64,000 bases of DNA. Origin: Arabidopsis thaliana (lineage: Eukaryota; Streptophyta; Magnoliopsida; Brassicales; Brassicaceae). The first letter of the stretch is position 1. Each line of letters opens with the position of its first letter. The position numbers and the translations under genes were made by a program. Below, piece by piece: positions 9,701 through 25,700 of this stretch. The stretch spans positions 18,979,261 through 19,043,260 of the forward strand of contig NC_003074.8 in the NCBI RefSeq assembly GCF_000001735.4, given 5' to 3'. Under the pieces are notes generated by a model. That model was not told the origin of the DNA, did no database searches, and saw only the letters and a program-made list of their open reading frames with translations.

Positions 9701-12626
9701 AAACTGAAACGTATTTACTAGATCTTACTTATTAGCTGATGGGTTTCTAACTCTTTCTTCACAAGCAGAGAATGAGAGAAAGGTAGAGAAATCAATATTT
9801 CAGATAGAACTATACTCACCTCTGTGATATTCTGGTCTGATAATTGATCAATCGAGATGACTTCTCTCTTGTCTAAATTCAGTATTTCAAGCATAACATC
9901 TGTAGTCTTTGCGCCAAGTTGGTAGGATGCTATTGCCTTGCTTGTACCTGTTGAATAACCACAAAATCAGCTGAGATCTTACTATTAAAACATTTGGGTA
10001 ACTAATATTCCATTTTCCTTTCTATCCTCAACAAAGCACTAATATGACCATTAATCAAGTACCTACAACTTGAACAAGCCTGTGAATATCCAGCTTCTGG
10101 TCGCTGCCAGATACCTTGATTCTCAAAATTGTGCCTACCACCTTTTCGTCAACTTTGTTGATATCATCAAGAAGAGACTCCAAAAATTTACGTCTCAAAT
10201 AAATCAGGTTGATATTGTGAACATCAATGGCTGCGTATGCATCCAGATTTTCATTTTGTACTCTGCCATCAGTTTTCCTACGCATCTTCCGTCTTCTATC
10301 CCTGACCATTGGATCATGAACACTATCCTCCTCTATTTGGCTAGGTACAGCATGAGTAGTTTCACCATTCGTGGTCTTAGCGCCTTTCGGTTTCTCTTGA
10401 ATAAGGACATGAGACTCTAGAAGCTTAAGCATTTCAAAGTGACCCACTCGCTGTTTTCCAAACAACTTCACAAGCATCTGGTCACAAAGAACTTGAGACT
10501 TCTGAAGAGGATCCCTAAGATTTTTTTTCTTGATATAGTCAAGCAGAAGACCCTGCACGTCAAACTGAGATAGAACAGATGTATCGCCATTTTTCATGAA
10601 CGACACAAACTCGAGGAGTTCTTTTGTTGCCCAGCTCGTATCTCCAGGAGCCTTCTTTAGGATATTACTTGGATTTTTGCCATCCAACTTGTTGGGTAAG
10701 GTAGGGGAATCACTGGTCCTTCTTCTTTTTGTTCCATTTACTGCTACATCTAAAGCTCTGTTATTGGTATGATCATTTTGTGACTCCACTTTGGGAGCAG
10801 TGTTAGGAACCTCCTTCCAAGGATTATTTGCTCTAGTAAGCTCATCAACAGTTAGAGACAGCTCTTCCTTCAGGCAAAGCCAATATACCTTGAATAGATA
10901 CTCCCAACTAAGCTTGTCATCGAAATCCACCTTAACCTACAAAACAAGAAAAACATTTATGAGCTACATACATTATGATAGAGTAAAGAGGATAATTTAA
11001 AAGAACAACACTCAACTTTCTTAAAATACTGAAGATATACAAGTTTCCCTCCCAAAACAAGAGTGACCCTTGTCTTTCAGTTTCACCCGATTGTTTCAAA
11101 AACCCAACATACCCTACTGCTCTTGAATTATTACAGAGGAAGCTCATGGCTAACATCTTTGGAAAACTCTCATCCTTTCACGTAATACATGAAATCAATC
11201 AACCCCGAATCTCTAAATATTCATGATTTTAACTTGCGATTGATTGCTATCATCTTACCTATTGTGTCGAGATCATAGTGCATGGCAACACTACGAGGGA
11301 TTAGAATCGGGTTAACATAAATAGAAACCCTTGGTTGCTTAATATAGAACAAGCAAAGAGACGTAAAGCCCAAACAAGACTCAAATCAACAAACTATATT
11401 CTTCTTAAGGAAACTGTGGCAGGTTGGTAAAAATAATCGGCACCCAAGCAAATTTTGCGGCTAAAACAGTACTAAATGAAAACTATAGATTGTGAAGGAT
11501 TGTCTTACCGCTTCATTATCTCCTTGAGCAATATTCTCAATCAGCATTATAGGCTTAATACATGTGCCACAAAGACCCATGTTACCTCTCACAATCACAT
11601 AGTCAGCATCTTTAATGCACCGCTTACAAACAGAAAAAGTGCATGTATAACACATGTAACTGGAAGCTTTTTGGCATGTACCACATATGTGCCACCCTGA
11701 AATGAATGAACGAAACATCAGATTTCGAAGGATGTTCACGTCATCATGTAAGAGATGTGAAATAACGACATGTCAGAACAATCAGCCTCTAGATTGCTGA
11801 CAGCAACATAGTAACATCTATGATGGACTATACGACATACCACAATTCCATTTGGCCGTTGTTCGAAAGAATGCCTCATCTCTCTTAATACAAGCTGGAT
11901 GGTATGCCTTGGGGCAATTCCTGAATGGACAAACAAAGCCATCAAAAACTTATCAATAACTCGAACCTCGATTCTTAAACCTCCATAGATAGCTATTTTT
12001 AACATTACCCTCTTGCTTGTTTAGAAATTGAGTAGCTCTAACCTATGAGCATTAACCAACGCATAATCGATACTTAGAATCTCGATAATGAGATACAGAA
12101 CATAATAGAATATCCAAAAAAAAACTACGAAATTAAGCTCTTCTTCGTTGTGAACCAACTAAAACATATGGCAAGGCTCTAATCTCCCACTAGAGCATAC
12201 TATCTAACAGAATTATTATCACTATAAGCTAACAATCACTTACCGGCGATCACAGAGAACAAGGTCTCCACCGTCGAAGCAAATAAAGCAAACATCTTCT
12301 TCCTTGTCTTCCTTCTTCGGCGGCGGTGGGGGTGGACGAATATGCAACGGCGTATTAGCCTGTGCCCTTGGAGGCCTCCCCCGTTTTCGTTTTATTGGGG
12401 CAGCTTCATCAATAACTTTAACCTCTTGCTCATTGGACATAGGCACAGCAACCGCCCCAGCAACCGTGGAGGCAGGTACAGAGAGAGCAGGAACTTGGTT
12501 AACACCGATCTCTTCACATTGATCAACTCTCATAAGATCGATTCCTCTGACGGAACTCTCTTCGCGACCAGCCAAAGAAGCCAACTCCGGCACGCCTTGC
12601 TGGAGTTGCTTCTGTTGATTCTCCAT
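6766..12626 (-). CDS. C3H44: PHD-SWIB-Plus3-GYF-CCCH chromatin protein (NERD-like), 11 exons, about 1,300 aa
   Basis: Minus-strand exons are 12244-12626, 11841-11920, 11509-11696, 10063-10936, 9820-9947, 9608-9667, 9474-9524, 9293-9363, 8888-9039, 8609-8781 and 6766-8523. Phases join throughout (3,918 nt). Domains in order: an AT-hook-like KRKRGRPPR and Pro run; a PHD finger split over exons 1-3 (VCFICFDGGDLVLCD, CPKAYHPAC, WNCGWHICGTC); a SWIB/MDM2-like helical domain in exon 4 (WATKELLEFVSF); a Plus-3/RTF1-type region from YLRRKFLE into exon 5; a charged coiled-coil region; a GYF domain (WHYRDPTGKTQGPFSMVQLR); a long Ser/Thr-rich linker; and a C-terminal CCCH zinc finger (CKFYESGYCKRGASCSFWH). 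This order is that of NERD (AT2G16485), a histone-binding factor of RNA-directed silencing, so a chromatin role is inferred. The exon 9 donor is either GTCTCC after 8888 or GTACAA five codons earlier. Both keep phase. Confidence 0.88.
9040..9292 (-). other. U12-type AT-AC intron inside the NERD-like gene
   Basis: On the minus strand exon 8 ends ...AGAAAGGA and the intron starts ATATCCTTTTT, an exact match to the U12 AT-AC donor ATATCCTTT. The intron ends TTTCTTAACTATCTCCCAC: a near-perfect U12 branch site (TTTCTTAAC) lies about 11 nt before a terminal AC. Joining gives GA|G, codon Glu, and an open frame (HRKELRECVEKLEL). No GT donor gives a comparable join. The length is 253 nt. Confidence 0.9.
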
Positions 12627-14958
12627 GATTAGTGAAGAATTTGAAAAAATTGTGAGCAGTACTTGCAGATCAACTAGTGAAATAGAAACCCTAATCTGAG
12701 GTTCTTTGGGGATTTTGGCGATGATGAATGATGATGATGATGGAGAGAAGTATGGGTGATGTGTTTAGAAAACGAAGACTAGTGGGAAGAAAAAATCATA
12801 TGGACTTTTTTTTTCTTCTTCTATTCTTTTCCACTTCTTTAGTTCTTACTTTGTTATGACCAAATGTATAACAAAAATGTTGTCACTTCTTTCTGCTTAT
12901 AGAATTTTTATTATTTCAAAAATACTAGTACCAATTTCTACAGATTCCAAAAATACTATAATTTCTAGATTTCAAATTCATTTCTAAAATCTTATGTTAG
13001 ATTTCCTAGCTTGGTTAAACCTTCAAATATTTATCCAAAAATAACATTTGAGTTAAGTAGATATGGAATTCCAGCTTATTAGGTAGATAGTTATTTTCTT
13101 AAAAAAACATAGGTAGACATCTATTTGTGGTGTCCAATTTAGCAAAATATATGGAGCATTTTATTTTATTATTTAAGAAAATATGATATTATGTAATATA
13201 CAATGTTCATATACAATAACGTAAAATTTATCAACATCATTTAAAAATCTTACCTACGTAAAATTCCTTGGCCAAAAAATATTATATAGTATTAAAAATT
13301 CCTTGGCATATTCTTGAATGTTTTGTAAGAAAAACATGACAAGAAAAAATGTAAATTTGGTTACATTCCACGTAAAACTTCTACCTACGTAAAGTTACTT
13401 CACAAAAACTAAAAATAGAAAAGTTATTTGTATTCACTATGAATATTCTTAAATACCAACACACAACAAAGAAATCATATTCTTGTATGTTTTAATAAGA
13501 AAACTGTGATGCGAAAACAATGTAAATTTTGTTAACAGTCCACCTAAAAACCCTATATTTGTAAAGTTGCTTAGCAAAAAAAATAAAAATAAATAATAAA
13601 ATAGAAAGTTATTTGCAAATAACCTTCTACAATTTGGGTAGTTACTATGATTTTTTTGTTTTTTTCAACTTGGTAGTTACTATGAATATTCTTACATATT
13701 AACAAACAACAAACAAACAAAAAAAAAAAAAAAAAAAAGAATCCAACCAAGAAATCAAGTGTGGAGGATAATAGAATTTTTTTTTGACTCAATATGTTCT
13801 AAGTTTTCACATCATTTTACGCATTTCACACAATTAGTATCCCAAGGTTGAAGAAACAAGTACCTTAAAACATCTATTTACTAAAATAAAAACATAAAAT
13901 TGTAACCCAAAGGAGTGTAATCTCATAGAAATTTCATGATTTGGTCATCTATGCTTGAATAACTTCATTCGCGACACTCACATGGTATTGTAGGTAGGCT
14001 TTGTACCTTTGTTGGGCATTGTTCACGTGCATGTTAGACTTCACTTTTGTTATAAAGTTTTGAACTTTGATCTTTTTGTTTATAGTAATATATTATCCTT
14101 TTACTATTTCTAATAAAAGTATACATCGGTGATATTCGGAGTCTTACAAACTTTGGAAAAAACACATTTTCTGTTAAAACTACATTTTGTAGATTTATAT
14201 TTTCTTTGAAGTTTTCAAAATTTTGTAGATGACATAGCTACTGAGATTATTGTAGTCAAAATTCAATTTATTTTCTTTTACCTTGAAGGTACTATTCAAT
14301 CGAGTCAATATCTTTGATTTATGATGATGCTAAGAAGTAAAAAAAGAAACGAGCTAACAAGGAAAAAAGAGTACAATCCAACGTGAGGGAATGATTTCAG
14401 ATCTCAAATTTATTTGGTTAGAGTGCTTAAATATTTGTCACCTTACAAATTAAAGATTTCTAACACACAATCTTCTCAACTAATGATGTTAACCACAAAA
14501 CCGTATTAATTAAGTGTCTGCAGAACAACATCACATAATTTATGAATTATTTAACAAAACATTAAGTATATATCTCTAATTATTTTTTTGAAAAGGTGTA
14601 CATTTTTAGTAACCAGAGAACAAAATTGTAATGGTAGGCAGCTAGAGCATATTTTTCATATTTGTACATTTTTACATGGTCAATTGGTCATTACTCATTA
14701 GCTTAATTGAAATTATTTCTGCCTATATAGCTTAATTTTTCGTAAATTTATTAGAGGGAGTAGGTGTTAAATTCTGATTGGTGGGGAAGTACCATCATAT
14801 ATGGATAGGTCAAACAACAACCCAAACCCGACCCGTGCAGCAAAAGTTTGTAAAAAGAGGAACTAAAGTGGACCCGACTTAATTCAGAACTTCAGAAATC
14901 AGAAAGCAAAAACAGAATTGTGTATTATTCTCTTCTATTCAGGAAATTGATCCAACAA
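12627..14958. other. Divergent intergenic region, AT-rich, about 2.3 kb
   Basis: This separates the leftward NERD-like gene from the rightward UPF0183 gene, so it holds both promoters. Close to the left gene there is a GATGAT-type simple run at 12720-12745. Further right are long AT-rich stretches, a 20-nt-class poly-A tract near 13717-13738, and an imperfect tandem duplication (separate entry). I see no convincing coding sequence. Confidence 0.6.
13309..13725. repeat. Imperfect tandem duplication, two diverged units
   Basis: Unit 1 (about 13309-13475) and unit 2 (about 13481-13725) share the same ordered landmarks: TTCTTG(A/T)ATGTTTT, AATGTAAATTT, a CCAC(G/C)TAAAA block, GTAAAGTT(A/G)CTT, TAGAAA(A)GTTATTTG, ACTATGAATATTCTTA and an ACA/CAA-rich end. 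Unit 2 is longer because of A-rich expansions. The copies are clearly diverged, so the duplication is not recent. Confidence 0.6.
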
Positions 14959-17920
<2,962 letters not shown>

Positions 17921-18382
17921 TGCGTATCCACCGCTGAGGTATATGCCCGTTACTAATTCTTCGTTTATGTTGAATTTGGTCGTAATGAATATTCACTGTT
18001 TGGTTTTGTAGAAAAAATGGCTCAGATTAATGTCTTGTGTTATATGCTACTTAACAAAGCTTCTTACATCAATCAATGTCTTTGTAGGGGCTCAAGATGC
18101 TATCTTCAACCAGACTCTGTAAATCTAACGTCACAAGAAGCTACGAAAACTATCGATGATACCAAAAACGACAAATGTTGTACAGTTATACATTTGTCTA
18201 GTTACTATCACCCGGGTTATAATAACAGTTATTCTGGTTATAATTCTTTTCAGACTTTATTATGACTAATTATATATCATTTATCTGTTAAAAGTTCATA
18301 AAATAGCCTCATCATTTGAGTTTTTTGCGGTATCGATAAATTTTAAGGTTTTAAAAAAAGAAATTGAAAAAACAAAAAAAAG
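17921..18382 (+). other. 3' flank of the UPF0183 gene
   Basis: The sequence after the TGA at 17918-17920 contains a possible 3'-UTR intron (donor GTATATG near 17940, acceptor TTTGTAG near 18010), then AT-rich DNA up to the tRNA gene. I see no separate gene. Confidence 0.4.
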
Positions 18383-18455
18383 CTCCGTCGCCGGGACTCG
18401 AACCCGGGTCTCTCGGGTGAGAGCCGAGTATCCTAACCAGCTAGACTACGACGGA
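18383..18455 (-). tRNA. tRNA-Glu (CTC)
   Basis: On the minus strand the acceptor stem TCCGTCG (18455-18449) pairs with CGACGGA (18390-18384), followed by discriminator G at 18383. The D arm contains AGCTGGTTAGGAT. The anticodon stem CTCGG/CCGAG encloses loop CTCTCAC, giving anticodon CTC (Glu). The T arm has the internal promoter GGGTTCGAGTCCC. No CCA is encoded and there is no intron, as expected for a plant nuclear tRNA gene. A T-run terminator (TTTTTTT) follows at about 18380-18374. Confidence 0.97.
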
Positions 18456-18921
18456 ATGTTGCCTACTGATGACTTAAATTTTATATAGCACACTACTGGT
18501 ATAGTCGAGAAGGTTGTGCGGTATCTCTTCTATCCGTTGCGTAGCAAGGTTTTGTCTTTCGTGTATGGTTCCGGGAAGGAAAAGGGGAAGTGGATTGTTT
18601 TCATCGGCGATAAGTCTCTTCTCCTCTGGTACTTCTTCTTTCGATTCTCTTCTCTTTTGTTTCGGGTTCCACTTAGATACTCTGTAGCTGCTTTCATTTC
18701 AGAATTGGCTTTTGGTTCAATCCATTGGTAGTGCGAGAACTTGAATTCCGAAATAGTTCCGATTTCTCTTCAGATTTTGGATGTTATCTTGCTAATTGAG
18801 TTTAGAATCCATAGTAATAGTGCGATTATTGATTTAGCGGTTGTTTAGGGTTTAAGCCTGTTTTTCATTTGATTTTAGGGATTGAGGTTGGTGGTGTGAG
18901 GTAAAGCTTCGGTAGTTAGAG
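18456..18921 (+). other. Promoter and 5' UTR of the CPP1-like gene
   Basis: A pyrimidine-rich leader and a likely 5'-UTR intron (acceptor GATTTTAG near 18880) precede the ATG at 18922. The open frame at 18516-18731 has no family signature and lies in this leader. Confidence 0.4.
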
Positions 18922-20177
18922 ATGAATGCGTCCGGCTTAACTGTTACTCCGCCCAGATTTCACTTTCGATGGCGTTCTGATCGTTTTGGTACATCTCAGA
19001 GAAGCTCTCAAGCTTTTACTGTTCTTAGCAAATTGAATAATCGAAATTCCGCTTGGCCTGTTCTTAAAAGGTAGTGTTTTTTGGTTATTGTTTCATTTAG
19101 CATATGCTAGTTCTTTCTTCGTGGTTATCTGTAATGTTCTTCTCTTCGGTGTTGCGCAGTTCTCGTTTGGCGCTTCCTACACAAAGAAGAAATGCTATGA
19201 TCACTCGTGCCATGAGTGCTTCCTTTGGTGATATGGCAGACGATTCAGCTGGTAATACATTCTTCTGAGCTATGCACAATTTAAGGTTATGCTTTCTAGT
19301 AATTGGCACAGACTCATAATCCTGAGTTAAGCTTGTAAACGGTGCTTTTGAGTAATTTAGTAGTTATATTTAAGTGCTTTTGAATCGAACTAGCTTTCAT
19401 TAGACGAAGCAATACCTAGCTAGCAATTCAATGAAATGCGTAATTCTTGGGTTGAAAACTTGAATTCCAAACTGACTAAGCTACTTCCATTGGTTCAGCT
19501 ATCTTCCCTCGGATCAATGTCAAAGACCCATATAAACGGCTTGGGATAAGCCGGATGGCCTCAGAGGATGAGATTCAAGGAGCGAGGAACTTTCTCATTC
19601 AGCAATACGCAGGGCACAAACCCAGTGTTGATGCAATCGAATCAGCTCATGACAAGATTATCATGCAGAAGTTTCATGAGAGGAAAAACCCCAAGATTGA
19701 CATATCGAAAAAGGTTCGCCAAGTGAGGCAGTCCAAAGTTGTCAACTTTGTTTTCGAGAGATTCCAAACTCCTCCCAATGCAGTCCTTGTCAAAACAGCA
19801 GTCACGTTTGCAGTTCTTGGCGTTCTAACCGTTCTGTTCCCGACAGAAGAAGGACCGACCTTGCAGGTTTTGTTATCACTAATAGCTACCTTTTACTTCA
19901 TCCACCAAAGGCTCCAGAAGAAGCTCTGGACTTTCCTTTACGGGTAATAAGCTGATCTTAATTGTAAAACCGTTGCTACCTACTTGATTAGAATCCACAC
20001 CTGATCAGGTTGATATTTTGAAACAGAGCGGGAGCTTTCATCTTCTCGTGGCTGGTTGGGACTTTCTTGATGGTATCTGTGATCCCACCGTTCATCAAAG
20101 GACCAAGAGGTTTTGAAGTCATGTCTTCGCTCCTAAGCTATGTTTTGCTTTGGGTCGCTTCGAGTTACCTCCGGTAG
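18922..20177 (+). CDS. CPP1-like (DUF3353) plastid membrane protein, 4 exons, 278 aa
   Basis: Exons 18922-19070, 19160-19251, 19499-19943 and 20027-20177 join in phase to 837 nt (278 aa). The N-terminal 75 or so residues are Ser/Arg/Asn-rich and low in acids, typical of a chloroplast transit peptide. A J-like segment follows (DPYKRLGISRMASEDEIQGA), then a basic helix (FHERKNPKIDISKKVRQVRQ). Three or so hydrophobic spans come last (TAVTFAVLGVLTVLF; LQVLLSLIATFYFI; AFIFSWLVGTFLMVSVI; VMSSLLSYVLLWVAS). This is the DUF3353 architecture of CPP1, the chaperone-like protein of the chlorophyll-synthesis enzyme POR. The J-like part lacks the canonical HPD of DnaJ. The function is transferred from the family, not shown here. 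Confidence 0.92.
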
Positions 20178-22745
20178 CGTGCTAGCTTTTTTCTTTTCCC
20201 CGTCTTTTGGGCCAGAAATTCAAGTGTTATCTCGGATATATGAAAACACACGAACAGAGAAAAAATGCATCATTTTCATGTGACAGAGAGAGAGAGAGAG
20301 AGAGAGATATGATTTGTGGTCTTGGAGTTGTTATTTCACGGAGACCTCATTAACTTTCAAAGCTCAGTTTCCAAGTTGTGGCTACAAACAAAGAATAGTA
20401 AGAGTTGATTACGGAAATTAGTCGGATACTAGTCTGATTTCATAGGAATTAGGAAACATGGCCTCATAGCACATCATGTGCTGTCTCATACATAATAACT
20501 ATGGCTGCATGATTTTGTCCATGGCCTCATTATATGTGCATGGCCCTCTTATTTATTTCTGTGTCTAATTTATGTATATCTCCACCGAAATAATAAACAT
20601 TTTAGATCAAAACCATTTGTCAGCCTCACGATTAATTTTTTTCTTTCTTATCAACATAATTCTTTTTTTTTGGCAATGTACGGCCTTCCAAACTAGTGAA
20701 CGTTGTAAAATTGGGCTATCATTAGAAGTTCAATAATTTGAAACGCTAAAAAGGTTGGCTAACGCAAATTTTGGTCGTTTCAAATATAAATATAAGGTTT
20801 ATTTATTAATTAATCCATCTAGATGATTAACTAGATTGGTAACGACGACTAATCTTTAGACGATATTTTCATTGAACCACTTTATGTATGTTAGTAAGAA
20901 AAAGCAAATGCACATGCCTTCATGTGCTCTGCTTCACTTATCAATAGTGAACTAAAAATTCGTTAACCATACCTTAAAAACGCGAAAAATGTAAATAAAT
21001 GCTTGTATAAAATAGTTGCTTGCAAAATCATATAATTTATTGTGTGGTACTGATGTGATGTACCATTAATTAAGATCGAAATAATGTGTGTTCATCATAG
21101 GTGACCGTTTAATGATGTGATTAATCAACTTTAGACTGATTTTGGATTAAAACATTATTATTAGATAATGTGCATAATTATTTTTTGGAATAAGAAAGAT
21201 ATGGCCTAGACAAAGTCATTATTCTTTTTTGAAAAAAATATGTGGATAATAAAATTGAGACACATTTATGGCATATATTATTAATGAGGAGAAATCTTTG
21301 AAATTTTGCAATTTGGTTATTAAAAAAATTGGCTTCATTTGGTAACCTTTTAATTAAGCTGAAACCAAATGTAGATAAATTACAGAAGCTGATCCATTTT
21401 TTTTTATTTTTTTTTTAATATTCTTGGACAATTGTCTGATTTACGAGCAACAAGAGAGAGTCTCTCTACACAAAAAAAAAATCATTAGCTGCTCTAAATG
21501 ATGCTTTCTTTAGCGCGCTAATATAATTAGCTAATTCCTTAATTGTACCAATGAAGACGAAGAAAACAAAAAGCCATTAACGATTTAACAGCTCCACAAT
21601 TCCGACTTTTTTTGAAAACACCTGAATTATTTTTTATCGCTGTAGCGAAAGCGAAATAGGTCGCCTGAGAAATCTCTGGTTTCTCCGAATCGCCTCCTTA
21701 GCATCGTTCCTCCGTCGGAACACCGTCGCTTCTGCCATTGTTCTCCATCTCGCATTTGGTCTCGTTTCTCAGATTTCCATACCTCATTCGCTGATTCGCA
21801 GGTGAGAACAAATTCGTTGATTGTTCTTGATCCCTTTACCGGATTTTATGATTTTGTGGCATTGGTTCGTCTTAATGCTTTGCGGTTCCGGTTTCTAGTA
21901 GAACTACGCACGATGGTTGGATTTTGGTAGTTTTGGTTTTGAATTTTGTGAGATTCGTTGATTTGAAGTTCTAGTGTGAGTCTGTGAGCCGGTGAAAGGA
22001 ATTTCTGAGCTCCTCGCCGAAACTTAGGTTCATGTTCCGGCGAGGCATGTCACACTATTGAAAGGATTTGAAATTTGTTTGGGTGTAATTGCGTCGTGTT
22101 CGTTATTATATTAGTACTTTCTTGGATCTTACGGCTAAGTTTGTGTTGGATTTTTTGTTCTTTGTTGTTTACCAGAGACATGTGTAAGTAGTCACAAACT
22201 TTGTTTCCTCACTGTGCACATGGAGTTACCAAAGATTCTTGGCTCCACATTGAACATTCTGCAGAAACGGCTGTGATTATTATAATATCAAATCTGTTAA
22301 GGTAACTGATTTCTTTTGTTTAAGTGTTTTCTTGTGGTTTTAGGCAATAAAATATGAGCGTAGGCTTGAAACTTATGCAACATGCAAGGAAGACTTTTTG
22401 ACAGACTGTTTAGGAGGGGGACCATTGCGAAAACACACAAAATCCTCTCCATAATATTATATGAAACTTGGGTTTCTTTATGTCTCAAACAATGATGAGA
22501 AAAACCATGTTACTGATTTCGTTGTCATTTTCTGCTGAGATATTTTGGATATAAAACACGTGGATAGAGACAATGTTCTTCTGCCAAAGACATGAATATA
22601 GACAAGTTGATAAGTAGTCTGATGATCTTTAGTGATTGATTTGTCCTCATAATTCCTGTTCGCTCTCTCTATATGTATGACATTGCTTTGTTCTTGACCT
22701 GGTTTCTTTTGGGGTAGGATGCGGGAAGGGAGGTGACGGGTGAAG
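20178..22745. other. Intergenic region and kinesin 5' UTR, about 2.6 kb
   Basis: Starting from the left, there is the 3' flank of the CPP1-like gene, a (GA)n microsatellite at 20285-20308, and about 1.2 kb of AT-rich DNA without coding signal. A GC-richer leader lies at about 21640-21800 and ends in a plausible donor (GATTCGCAG|GTGAGAAC). A plausible acceptor (TTTTGGGGTAG) ends at 22717. A 5'-UTR intron of about 0.9 kb for the kinesin gene is therefore likely. Confidence 0.5.
20285..20308. repeat. (GA)n microsatellite
   Basis: About twelve uninterrupted GA units lie just downstream of the CPP1-like gene, probably in or near its 3' UTR. Confidence 0.9.
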
Positions 22746-25700
22746 ATGGGTATAGGAGAGGATCAGATGCAAGGATCGAGTGGTAGGGAAGAGAAGATTT
22801 TTGTTTCTGTTCGTCTGAGGCCATTAAATGTGAGAGAAAGGGCAAGGAATGATGTGGCAGATTGGGAGTGTATCAATGATGAAACGGTCATATACAGGAG
22901 TCATCTCTCTATATCAGAGCGTTCCATGTACCCCACTGCATACACATTTGGTAAGACTTGCTCACTTTTGAAACTTCTTGATCAAAGTTAATCCTTAAAT
23001 TTATCTTGCTGAGCTTTCCTATGCCTCTAGACAGAGTGTTTGGCCCTGAGTGTTCTACCAGGGAGGTGTATGATCAAGGGGCGAAGGAAGTGGCTCTCTC
23101 TGTTGTCAGTGGGGTTCATGGTAAGGCATGTCTCCTACTGCTTTTTAGTTTTTTATCCTCTGTGGCTCATGTTTGATACAAATTTCAACTGTTTTCAGCT
23201 AGTGTCTTTGCATATGGGCAAACAAGCAGTGGAAAGACATACACTATGATTGGTATTACGGATTATGCCTTGGCTGATATATATGATTACATTGAGAAGG
23301 TAAAGTTAACAATATCAGAGTCTTCATAGTAATCTTACCGCATTATTTCCAATTCATTCAGTAACTGTCGCCTTTTAAAAAAATTATTTGTTTTTTGCAG
23401 CACAATGAAAGAGAATTCATTCTGAAGTTCTCAGCCATGGAGATCTATAATGAGTCTGTAAGAGACCTCTTGAGTACAGACATTAGTCCACTCAGAGTTC
23501 TAGATGATCCTGAGGTAAAAGTTGGGACTGGCATCTTATGGAATTGGTATGCATAATCTCACTTTACTGGTCATTTACTTTGGGACAGAAAGGAACAGTT
23601 GTCGAGAAACTCACGGAGGAAACTCTGCGGGACTGGAATCATTTTAAGGAGCTTTTATCAATCTGTATAGGTACTTATTTTCCTAACATGTACTCAATTA
23701 ATACTTTTAGTGTTTTGGTCACAAGTTTCACTAAGTATCATCCCATCATTGCAGCTCAACGGCAAATTGGAGAGACAGCTTTAAATGAAGTTAGTTCCCG
23801 CTCTCATCAGATTCTGAGATTGGTAAGGCATTCTGCTGATTTAGTTTAATGATACGACACTGCAGTCTTCAGGCTGCGTTTTCTACTTATTTCTGACTGA
23901 TATGTTTAACAGACAGTTGAAAGCACAGCACGTGAATATTTGGCGAAGGATAAATTTAGTACACTCACAGCGACAGTGGTATATACTTTTAAATCTTCCA
24001 TTATGTACTATCCTAAAACAAAACATGAAATATATTCATAGATTAACTAATTATCCTGCAGAATTTCATTGATCTTGCTGGAAGTGAACGTGCATCTCAA
24101 TCATTATCAGCTGGCACAAGGTTGAAAGAAGGTGGTCATATAAACCGAAGTTTACTAACACTAGGAACTGTCATTCGAAAGCTAAGGTTAGCCTGTGACC
24201 TATAGCGTCAATGAAATTCTGTGATCTGTGCCACCTTAGGCTGCTCTTTATTCTTTCCCTATATTCAAAGATGGTTAAGCAGCTAATCATTGTCTTTGAG
24301 AGTTGAGTTCCAAGCTGAAACATAGGACTTTCGCCCAGTAACGCCAGTTTACCAAGTTATTAGCAGATTGCTGTTATTAACATCTAATGTTTGCTTCTTT
24401 TTACATTACTGAATTATGTGGCTAGCTTAATGCAGTAAAGGAAAAAATGGGCACATTCCATTCAGAGATTCAAAGCTGACACGCATACTTCAGACTTCCT
24501 TGGGAGGAAACGCCAGAACTTCCATAATCTGCACACTGAGTCCTGCAAGAGTACACGTTGAGCAATCAAGAAACACATTGTTATTCGCAAGCTGTGCAAA
24601 GGAGGTGACAACAAATGCACAAGTCAACGTCGTCATGTCTGATAAAGCTCTGGTTAGACATTTACAGAGAGAATTGGCTAAACTGGAGAGCGAGTTGAGC
24701 AGCCCTCGTCAAGCTCTTGTTGTGTCTGACACAACTGCATTACTGAAGGAGAAAGACCTCCAAATCGAAAAGGTAATGCGATTATTTACTTCATTCAACA
24801 TATTAAGTTATGTAAAAACCAGTTGCAGTATGAGAGCTCACTTACCCAATATTTTTTTTGTGACAACCAACTTTTGTATTACCGGTAGTTCATTCATACC
24901 AGTAAATATTTTTCATGATCTGTCTTAATATGTAAATCTTTTTCATGATTCATTCACTCTAGAGACTTTACGTTCATTTCATTATTTACAGCTAAATAAA
25001 GAGGTATTCCAACTAGCACAAGAATTAGAGAGGGCTTATTCTCGGATTGAGGATCTTCAACAGATTATTGGAGAAGCACCACAACAAGAGATATTATCAA
25101 CAGACTCAGAACAGACAAACACAAATGTACGTTAATATCATTTTTTTTTAGTTTCACCGGATGATAAGCCTTTCAACTGCCCGATTTATAATCCTGTTTT
25201 TGTATTCCTCCAGGTGGTTCTGGGACGTCAGTACCCCAAGTTACGGGTGCGTAGTTCATGGGAGTCTCTAAATATAACACCAGAGAGTCCCCTATCAGCG
25301 CAAGCGTCCATTATGATTTCCCCACAATCAACCGAGCATGGTTCTGACGAGAATGTTTTCCAGCTTTCAGACTTGAGGTTGAATTCGGGTGCAAGTAGTC
25401 CAGCTCAACACCTTGCGTTTGTAACTCCTGGTAAATTCACTAAAGTTCGACTTAATATTCGTGGGGTAGAAAGTAAAAACCAACTGCACATTCACAAGGG
25501 GGAATCTGTAGATCAGTCTCGTGTTCAGGGGGAACGATTGCATGAAATGGACGAACCAAGTGAGGTGGATTCTGAAGATACCTGCACGGAACTTCAATGC
25601 ATAGAAACAGAGAGTCCTGGTATCATCATGTATCCAGAGCCAAATATACTTCCAGACCGGTGTAAGGCTGTGAGTGCACTACCATTATGTGAACCAGAGT

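Noticed and set aside
13571-13792. Minus-strand frame rich in Phe/Ile
   Set aside because: It is the translation of AT-rich DNA and a poly-A tract; low complexity, no homologue suggested.
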